Positions 1 to 5,078 of a stretch of DNA of 5,078 bases are shown here, piece by piece. How positions within the stretch are numbered: the first letter of the stretch is position 1; each line of letters opens with the position of its first letter. This DNA is from an uncultured Dietzia sp. (lineage in GTDB: Bacteria > Actinomycetota > Actinomycetes > Mycobacteriales > Mycobacteriaceae): the NCBI GenBank assembly GCA_946570335.1, contig CAMNYG010000129.1, positions 1-5,078 on the forward strand, written 5' to 3'. Under the pieces are notes generated by a model. The model was not told the origin of the DNA. It made no database searches and worked only from the letters and a program-made list of their open reading frames with translations. The translations under genes were made by a program, and so were the position numbers.

Positions 1-2929
1 TGCTGCCTCCGCCCCCACCGGTCGCCGGCGGAGTGGACGAACCAGGCGCCGAGCCCGCGTTCCCGCCGCCAGGCCGGCCCGCGTTCTCCTCCGCCTCCGC
101 TTCGGCCTCACCGCTCTCGTCGATACGCACGAGATCCGGGTCGGTCTCGATACCTACCTGCTGCAGCGCCTCGTAGAGGGTGGGCGCGTAGCCCACGGCG
201 CGGTCGTAGCTCACCATCACCCGCAGCAGACGCGGGTATGCCGAGTCCTGGTCCTTGCGTTGCGTGTAGATGGGCTCCACATACAGCACTGAATCGTCGG
301 CCAGCGGCAGCGCGAGGAGGTTACCCTCCGTGATCTCGGCCGTCTCACCCCAGAGCCGGCGATCCTCGGCGATCGCCGGGGAGGCGATCATGATGTCCTG
401 CGCCTGGTTCGGCCCCTGGGCCAGCGGCTCGATAGGCCGCTGCACCCGCACTGTGATCTCACCGTAGGTGTCCGGGTCCGAGCTCGCCGACATGTGCGCG
501 GACAAGAACTCGCGTTCATACCCACGGAAGGCCGAGATGAGCTGGAAGGTCGGTTCGTCGGACTCCGGATCGGCGGGATCGGAGGTGATCACGTAGTACG
601 GGGGCTGGCTCGGCCCCTCACGGTCGACGGTCTGCGTGCCGCCAGCCCCACCGGTGCTTCCGCCGGCGGGCCCGCCCAGAGGACCGCCAGTGGGTGAAGC
701 CTGCGGATTCTGGATGGACGAGGTGACCGTGGGATCGGACGGCACCGACCAGAACGCGTCGTTGGTGAAGAACTGGCCCGGGTCGTCGACCTGGTACTTG
801 GCCAGCAGTTCGCGCTGCACCTTGAACAGGTCCTCCGGGTACCGGAAGTGGTCGCGAAGCTCCTCGGAGATCTCGGACTCGGGCTGCACGATGCCGGGCA
901 TGGCCTTCATCCACGTCTGCAGCACCGGATCCGACTCGTCGAACGCGTACAGATCCACGGTGCCGTCGTACGCGTCGACGGTGGCCTTGACCGAATTCCG
1001 GATGTAGGAGACCTCCTCGTCCACCTGCATGCGTCCACCGAGGTCGTCGGTCGAGTCCGCGGTCATCGCCTCCAGCGAGCTGAGCTCGGCGTAGGGATAG
1101 GTCTTGAGCGTGGTGTAGCCGTCGACGATCCACTTGATACGTCCGTCGATCACGGCCGGGTAGGTGGTGGTGTCCGTGGTGAGCCACGGGGCGACCTTCT
1201 GCACACGGTCACGCGGATCACGGTCGTAGATGATCTTCGAGTTGTCGCTGATCAACCCGGACAGCAGGATGTTCCGCTCGGCGAACTTGAGTGCGTACGC
1301 GGTGCGGTTGATCCAGCCACCGATCGGCACACCACCGGAACCGGTGTAGGTGTACTGCGTGGTGTCCGTGTCGTACTCGCGGGGACCCTCGCCGTTGTCT
1401 CCGACGATCGCGTAGTCCGGATCCGACTGCGCGATGAGCTCGCCGAAGTAGACCCGCGGCTGCGTGACCGGGATCATCATCTCCTGGTCGTTGTTGATCG
1501 TGTCCAGGTCCGAGACCTGGAAGTTGGGCAGGCCGCCACGGTCCGAACCCGCGTCATCCGCGATCTCGTTGACCCGGTTGGCGGGCGCCGCCACGAAGCC
1601 GTTTCCGTGCGTGTACACGGTGTGGCGGTTGATCCAGTCCCGCTGGTTGGCCTGCAGCGCCGACGGGTCGAGCTCACGGGCCGCCACCAGGAAGTCCTGC
1701 ATCTGACCGTCGATCGTGTACCGGTCCAGGCTCAGGGTCTCCGGGAAGCCGTAGAAGTTGCGCAGTTGCTGCATCTGCGTGAACGTGGGTGACAGGACGT
1801 TGGGGTCCAGGATCCGGACGTTCGACAGCGTGGTGGTGTCCGAGGCCGCCTGGCGCGGGTTCGGACTGACCGCGCCCCAGTTATCGATGTAGGTGACCCG
1901 GTCGTCACCGATGTCGTACGCGGCCCTGGTCGCCTCGATGTTGCGGGCGATGTACTCGCGCTCCTTCTCCGCACGGTTGGGGTTGACCGAGAACTGCTCC
2001 ACGGCCAGCGGCCACGCCGAGCCCACCACGAGTGCCGAGAACAGCAGCAACACGGTCGCCAGTGCCGGAATCCGCAGATCCTTGATGACGATCGCCGAGA
2101 AGAAGGCGATCGCACAGACCAGCGCCACGGCGAACATGAAGATCTTGGCCGGCATCAACGCGTTGACATCCGTGAAGCTGGCACCGGTGAACGTGGCGTT
2201 CTCGCGGAACAGCAGCTCGTACCGGTCGAGCCAGTAGGCCGCGGCCTTGGCCAGGACGAAGATGCCGGCCAGCGTGACCAGCTGGATGCGGGCCGCGCGC
2301 GTCAGGGCGCCCTCACGTGCACCGGGCCGGAGCCCGCCCACGAGGTAGTGGGTGACCAGGTTGGCCAGGAACGCCATCACCACCGCGACCATCAGCCAGG
2401 TGACGACCGCGCGCCACATGGGCAGCTGGAACGCGTAGAAGGAGATGTCCAACCCGAACTGCGGATCCGTCCGACCGAACGGCGTGGAGTTGAAGAACGC
2501 CAGCACGATCTGCCACCCGGTCTGCGCGATCGAACCGGCGAGGACGCCGAGCACGATCGGGATCCAGATGAGGGTCTTGACCGGCGAGCCCCCCATCGCG
2601 GCGCGGTAGCGGGCCACCGCGTCCGGCAGCCCGGCCTGCGCGAGGAACACCGGCCGGAAACGGTAGGCCAGCACGGCCCCCGCCGACACCGCGATACCGA
2701 TCAGCAGCCCCACCAGCACGAAAAGACCGAACCGCGTGAGCAGCTCGGTCCGGAAGACACTGGTGGCGTCGACGCTGCCGAACCACAACCAGTCCGTGTA
2801 GGCGGAGTTCAGCCGGGGAAGGACCTGGATGAGGATGATGAGGACGACGACGACGGCGGCGATGGCGCGGCCGCGGCGCGAGATCGCGACGGGCCGACCG
2901 GTCGGGTTGCCGGGTGGGCGGACGGACAC
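1..2929 (-). CDS. UPF0182 family membrane protein, C-terminal end missing (partial)
   Basis: Large membrane protein of the UPF0182 family; its biochemical function is not known to me. The visible part is 976 codons with no internal stop. The start is GTG at 2929-2927: it is the first start codon after an in-frame TAA and has AGGAG 8 nt upstream. Seven hydrophobic segments lie near residues 22-39, 63-87, 119-141, 178-196, 216-233, 258-282 and 288-310. Arg/Lys-rich loops fall on alternate sides, giving an N-in topology with the domain after residue 310 outside the cell. Sequences I recall as family hallmarks are DPQFGLDISFYAFQLP (from about 155), EKEREYIARNIEATRAAY (about 321), YTHGNGFVAAP (439), WIVDGYTT (600) and NSVKATVDAYDG (645). 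A Gly/Pro-rich insert covers residues 744-764. After residue 937 the chain becomes Glu-rich, then Gly/Pro/Ser-rich, as in the linker before the family's terminal helical segment, so I expect some tens of residues beyond the left edge. The only cysteine seen, C272, is in a membrane segment. It lies 66 bp downstream of the Lon-like protease gene, probably in the same operon. Confidence 0.95.
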   Translation of the reverse strand, partial: MSVRPPGNPTGRPVAISRRGRAIAAVVVVLIILIQVLPRLNSAYTDWLWFGSVDATSVFRTELLTRFGLFVLVGLLIGIAVSAGAVLAYRFRPVFLAQAGLPDAVARYRAAMGGSPVKTLIWIPIVLGVLAGSIAQTGWQIVLAFFNSTPFGRTDPQFGLDISFYAFQLPMWRAVVTWLMVAVVMAFLANLVTHYLVGGLRPGAREGALTRAARIQLVTLAGIFVLAKAAAYWLDRYELLFRENATFTGASFTDVNALMPAKIFMFAVALVCAIAFFSAIVIKDLRIPALATVLLLFSALVVGSAWPLAVEQFSVNPNRAEKEREYIARNIEATRAAYDIGDDRVTYIDNWGAVSPNPRQAASDTTTLSNVRILDPNVLSPTFTQMQQLRNFYGFPETLSLDRYTIDGQMQDFLVAARELDPSALQANQRDWINRHTVYTHGNGFVAAPANRVNEIADDAGSDRGGLPNFQVSDLDTINNDQEMMIPVTQPRVYFGELIAQSDPDYAIVGDNGEGPREYDTDTTQYTYTGSGGVPIGGWINRTAYALKFAERNILLSGLISDNSKIIYDRDPRDRVQKVAPWLTTDTTTYPAVIDGRIKWIVDGYTTLKTYPYAELSSLEAMTADSTDDLGGRMQVDEEVSYIRNSVKATVDAYDGTVDLYAFDESDPVLQTWMKAMPGIVQPESEISEELRDHFRYPEDLFKVQRELLAKYQVDDPGQFFTNDAFWSVPSDPTVTSSIQNPQASPTGGPLGGPAGGSTGGAGGTQTVDREGPSQPPYYVITSDPADPESDEPTFQLISAFRGYEREFLSAHMSASSDPDTYGEITVRVQRPIEPLAQGPNQAQDIMIASPAIAEDRRLWGETAEITEGNLLALPLADDSVLYVEPIYTQRKDQDSAYPRLLRVMVSYDRAVGYAPTLYEALQQVGIETDPDLVRIDESGEAEAEAEENAGRPGGGNAGSAPGSSTPPATGGGGGS

Positions 2930-2937
2930 AGGTGTTG

Positions 2938-2942
2938 CTCCT
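2938..2942 (-). promoter_or_regulatory. Ribosome binding site of the UPF0182 gene
   Basis: AGGAG on the minus strand, 8 nt before the GTG at 2929. This decides the start codon. It is the only clear Shine-Dalgarno sequence among the three genes; the other two have none. The UPF0182 protein is therefore probably translated from an internal position on a longer transcript, or from its own leadered mRNA. Confidence 0.8.
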
Positions 2943-2965
2943 GGACTGCTGAGGCGGACATGCTC

Positions 2966-2980
2966 GTGGGACCCACCTTA
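2966..2980 (-). promoter_or_regulatory. Possible internal promoter -10 with overlapping palindrome
   Basis: In the 66-bp gap between the protease stop and the UPF0182 start, the minus strand reads TAAGGT at 2980-2975, which fits the actinobacterial TANNNT -10 pattern. It overlaps an 11-bp palindrome, GTGGG-T-CCCAC, at 2976-2966. A transcript starting 6-9 nt downstream would begin inside the palindrome and give a leader of roughly 40 nt carrying the AGGAG site. That layout would suit a repressor operator. No convincing -35 element is visible. The palindrome is short and could be chance in GC-rich DNA. With a one-base centre it is not a stem-loop terminator. Confidence 0.25.
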
Positions 2981-2995
2981 CGGAAAAGCCGCGCC

Positions 2996-4057
2996 TCAGC
3001 CGCAGGTCGGTGGCTCTCCCCCGGACGCCGCCGTCTCCAGCGCCTGAAGTGCCCCCGTGAGCGTGGAGACCTCGATGAGCCTGATCCCGTCCGGGGGGTT
3101 CTGCACAGCCTCCGCACAGTTTCCGGCCGGCACGAGGAACTCGGTGGCACCGACCTCGTGAGCGGCACGGATCTTGTGACGGATGCCACCGATCGACCCG
3201 ACGGTGCCGTCCGGCTGGATTGTGCCCGAGCCGGCCACGTCCGCGCCCCCGGTGGCCTCGCCCGGTGAGAGCCTGTCCACGATCGCGATCGCCAGGATGA
3301 GCCCGGCCGAGGGGCCCCCGACATCAGGTGCCACCGAAATGGTCACGTCCGTCCCGTCCGCCGGAGTGTCGCCCACGATGACGCCCAGGCGCCCCTGGTC
3401 GGGATCGCCGTCGGGGCCGGAGGAGGCCAACGTCGCCGTCGTCGTCTCCGCCTGCCCGTCGCGCAGGAACTCCACCTGCACCTCGTCGCCGGGGCGGTGC
3501 GCGCTGACCTCGTCCACCACCTCGGTGGTGTCGGCCACCCGAGCCCCGTCGACCGACAGGATGATGTCGCCCGGCTCCAGGCGGCCCGCCGCCGGCCCCG
3601 AGGGATCGACCCCCTCGACCCGCGGCTGCATGGGGATGCCGAGGTAGCGGTAGGCGGCCGCCTCCGCGCTGTTCTCCGACCCGACCATCTCCGCAGCGTT
3701 GGACTCGCGTACCTCCTCGCGCGACCGGTCCGGCGGGAACACCTGGTCACGCGGCACCACCACCTGCGCCGGGTCGAGCCAGAACCGCATCGCGTCCGCC
3801 AGCGTCAGCCGGTCGCGCACTGCGACGGTCGTCATCCGCAACGACCCGGTGGTCTCGTCCGCCTCACGACCGGACACCTCGATGACGGGGACCTCCTCGA
3901 CCCGACCGTCCTCGGCCTCCACCTCCGCCTGACCGAATGTGTCGTAGGTGGGCCCGGGGCCCATCGAGACCAACGGCACGGTGGCCGACGTCGCGAGGAC
4001 GAGCAGCAGCACGGCCGGAACCAACGCGGCGAACAGGGTGACCAGGCGGCGACTCAC
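2996..4057 (-). CDS. Membrane-anchored PDZ / Lon-like (S16) serine protease
   Basis: Complete gene of 353 residues. It encodes a secreted-side serine protease of the Lon-like type without an ATPase domain, like M. tuberculosis Rv3194c or B. subtilis YlbL (comparison from memory). Residues 4-27 form a signal anchor, followed by the conserved PGPTYDT at 34-40. A PDZ domain spans about 136-212, including LEPGDIILSVDG at 160-171; PDZ domains usually bind exposed C-termini. The Lon-type catalytic domain spans about 225-340. Serine 250 in GGPSAG (247-252) and lysine 295 in GGIRHK (290-295) are the expected Ser/Lys dyad. The Arg at 293 makes Lys295 the better match to the catalytic lysine. The only two cysteines are C314 and C352, near the end. 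I chose the GTG at 4057 because the signal anchor follows directly and a -10 element sits 8 nt upstream. An in-frame GTG at 4120 would add 21 Arg-rich residues, and the frame stays open to 4330 antisense to the next gene; both are less likely. The UPF0182 gene follows after 66 bp. Confidence 0.93.
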   Translation of the reverse strand: MSRRLVTLFAALVPAVLLLVLATSATVPLVSMGPGPTYDTFGQAEVEAEDGRVEEVPVIEVSGREADETTGSLRMTTVAVRDRLTLADAMRFWLDPAQVVVPRDQVFPPDRSREEVRESNAAEMVGSENSAEAAAYRYLGIPMQPRVEGVDPSGPAAGRLEPGDIILSVDGARVADTTEVVDEVSAHRPGDEVQVEFLRDGQAETTTATLASSGPDGDPDQGRLGVIVGDTPADGTDVTISVAPDVGGPSAGLILAIAIVDRLSPGEATGGADVAGSGTIQPDGTVGSIGGIRHKIRAAHEVGATEFLVPAGNCAEAVQNPPDGIRLIEVSTLTGALQALETAASGGEPPTCG

Positions 4058-4064
4058 GCCAGTC

Positions 4065-4070
4065 AGGGTA
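4065..4070 (-). promoter_or_regulatory. -10 element for the Lon-like protease gene, likely leaderless
   Basis: The minus strand reads TACCCT at 4070-4065, a match to TANNNT, with its last T 8 nt before the G of the GTG at 4057. There is no Shine-Dalgarno sequence in the 20 nt before the start. Together these suggest that transcription begins at or next to the start codon and the mRNA is leaderless, a common pattern in actinobacteria. I see no recognisable -35 hexamer. Confidence 0.5.
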
Positions 4071-4124
4071 GTCCGCCGACCCGCCGGACCGCGTCGCGGC
4101 CGGACCCCGTACCCCTGCACGCTG

Positions 4125-4130
4125 TACCGT
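4125..4130 (+). promoter_or_regulatory. -10 element for the DUF2342 gene, likely leaderless
   Basis: TACCGT fits TANNNT. If the A of the ATG at 4137 is +1, the hexamer occupies -12 to -7, the standard position of a -10 element. The bases before the ATG contain no Shine-Dalgarno sequence, supporting a leaderless mRNA. No clear -35 hexamer is visible. Confidence 0.6.
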
Positions 4131-4136
4131 TGTGGC

Positions 4137-5078
4137 ATGAACCAGCCCTTCGGTTTCTCCGCCTCCGACGACGACGGACGCGACGACGACCGGGACAGCA
4201 ACCCGGGCGGTCCCGGCGGTTTCGACCCCTCGCAGTTCGGCGACCTCGGCAAGATGATCTCCCAGTTCGGGCAGATGCTCGGCAACATGGGCTCGGCCAT
4301 GTCCGGCCCCGGCAGCTCCGGCCCGGTCAACTACCAGCTGGCCCGCACCGTCGCCCTGCAGGCACTCGGCCGCACACCCGTGGTCACCGACGCCAACCGC
4401 ACTGCCGCCGAGGAATCGGTCCGGCTCGCGGAACTGTGGCTGGACGACACCACCGTGTTCCCCACCGGTGTGCACCGCACCGAGGTGTGGACTCCCCAGC
4501 AGTGGGTCGAGCAGTCCCTGCCCACCTGGGAGGAGGTCTGCACCCCTGTGGCCGAGCAGATGAACTCCGCCACGAAGGGCGCCATGCCCGAGGAGGCCAA
4601 GCAGATCGCCGGACCGCTACTGGGCATGCTCGACCAGATGGGCGGCGTGGGCTTCGGCATCCAGCTGGGGCAGGGCCTCGGCAAGCTCGCCCCGGCCGTG
4701 TTGTTCTCCTCCGAGGTGGGCATCCCGTTCGGTGGCGAGGGCGTGGCCGCGCTCTGCCCGACCGCGATCGACGCATTCGCCGACGAGCTCGAACTGCCCC
4801 GGCAGGAGGTCGTGGTGTTCCTCGCCGCCCGCGAGGCCGCCCACCTGCGACTGTTCGCCGGCGCCCCCTGGCTACACGCACGGATCCTGGCCACTGTCGA
4901 CGAATACGCGCGCGGTATCCGTGTGGACACCTCCGGGCTCGACGACCTGGCGGCCGGGCTGGACCCGTCCGTGCTGCAGGACCCGGCCAAGCTGCAGGAG
5001 ATGCTCGCCCGGAGCGCCGGCGCGATCGGCCCCAAGGGCACCCACCTCAACCAGGCCGCCCTCGGTCGTCTCGAGGCC
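4137..5078 (+). CDS. DUF2342 / zincin-like putative metalloprotease, N-terminal part (partial)
   Basis: The first 314 codons of a gene that continues beyond the right edge; I recall family members of roughly 450-500 residues. It resembles M. tuberculosis Rv3195 and the family called zinc-dependent metalloprotease or DUF2342, some branches of which are linked by genome context to coenzyme F420. The substrate is unknown. The start is ATG at 4137, supported by the -10 element at 4125-4130. The N-terminus (MNQPFGFS) leads into an Asp/Arg-rich stretch (11-20), a Gly-rich stretch (24-28) and a Gly/Met-rich segment (about 35-60). A mainly helical domain follows, with VNYQLARTVALQALG from about 64 and ELWLDDTTVFP from about 99. 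There is no signal peptide or membrane segment, so it is probably cytoplasmic. The metalloprotease-like motif reads REAAHLRLF from residue 232: E233 and H236 fit the last part of HExxH, but the first position is Arg. The gene is divergent from the Lon-like protease, with 79 bp between the starts. Family assignment is firm; enzymatic activity is not. Confidence 0.9.
   Translation, partial: MNQPFGFSASDDDGRDDDRDSNPGGPGGFDPSQFGDLGKMISQFGQMLGNMGSAMSGPGSSGPVNYQLARTVALQALGRTPVVTDANRTAAEESVRLAELWLDDTTVFPTGVHRTEVWTPQQWVEQSLPTWEEVCTPVAEQMNSATKGAMPEEAKQIAGPLLGMLDQMGGVGFGIQLGQGLGKLAPAVLFSSEVGIPFGGEGVAALCPTAIDAFADELELPRQEVVVFLAAREAAHLRLFAGAPWLHARILATVDEYARGIRVDTSGLDDLAAGLDPSVLQDPAKLQEMLARSAGAIGPKGTHLNQAALGRLEA

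Noticed and set aside
371..389. Inverted repeat GATCGCC-GGGGA-GGCGATC
   Set aside because: It is a perfect 7-bp repeat around a 5-base loop, but it lies inside conserved UPF0182 coding sequence with no T-run after it. GATCGC-type words recur by chance in this composition.
848..1792. A 314-codon open frame on the plus strand inside the UPF0182 gene
   Set aside because: It lies wholly antisense to a region whose minus-strand translation contains conserved UPF0182 motifs. Its own translation is Val/Arg/Asp-rich with no recognisable domain, as expected for a shadow frame in GC-rich DNA.
2821..2866. Run of GAC/GAT-like triplets resembling a microsatellite
   Set aside because: On the coding (minus) strand it encodes the Val/Ile/Leu run of the first membrane segment of UPF0182, so codon choice for hydrophobic residues explains the repetition.
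2348..3268. A 306-codon open frame on the plus strand across the UPF0182-protease junction
   Set aside because: It is antisense to parts of two well-supported genes, and its translation is low-complexity Arg/Asp/Gly/His with no domain. It shows no ribosome binding site or promoter that I could identify.
4058..4330. N-terminal extension of the Lon-like protease to the ATG at 4330
   Set aside because: The extra 91 residues are antisense to the start of the DUF2342 gene and precede what is clearly a signal anchor. They would also place the divergent promoters inside coding sequence. The GTG at 4057 fits better; the GTG at 4120 remains a weaker alternative.
4331..5050. A 239-codon open frame on the minus strand
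   Set aside because: It is a Ser/Ala/Thr/Pro-rich antisense shadow of the DUF2342 gene, whose plus-strand translation matches its family.

Overview
The window comes from a high-GC actinobacterium. Its three genes and their arrangement match a block I remember from the mycolic-acid-containing Mycobacteriales: the M. tuberculosis Rv3193c / Rv3194c / Rv3195 region. The comparison is from memory, not a search. The genus cannot be fixed from sequence alone; Dietzia, Gordonia, Rhodococcus and relatives are all plausible. Coding density is close to complete, and the only non-coding gaps are 66 bp and 79 bp.

Layout from left to right. (1) Bases 1-2929, minus strand: most of a UPF0182-family membrane protein, with seven predicted N-terminal membrane segments and a large domain that topology places outside the cell. 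Its C-terminal end lies beyond the left edge. (2) Bases 2930-2995: a short gap with a clear ribosome binding site and a small palindrome next to a possible -10 element. (3) Bases 2996-4057, minus strand: a complete membrane-anchored PDZ / Lon-like (S16 family) serine protease with both catalytic residues present. (4) Bases 4058-4136: a divergent promoter region. Each flanking start codon has a TANNNT -10 element at the distance expected for a leaderless transcript, and neither has a Shine-Dalgarno sequence. (5) Bases 4137-5078, plus strand: the first 314 codons of a DUF2342 / zincin-like putative metalloprotease that runs off the right edge.

How the genes may work together. The protease gene and the UPF0182 gene run in the same direction and are probably co-transcribed. 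Topology puts the protease domain and the large UPF0182 domain on the same, extracytoplasmic, side of the membrane. The divergent gene encodes a protein with no signal sequence, so probably cytoplasmic. A role in envelope protein processing or quality control is an inference only; the UPF0182 and DUF2342 families have no firmly established function that I know of.

I found no mobile element, RNA gene, CRISPR array or sign of recent transfer. This is a conserved chromosomal region rather than an accessory one. The points most worth following up are the paired leaderless promoters, the REAAH sequence in place of HExxH in the putative metalloprotease, and the two lone cysteines of the exported protease domain.
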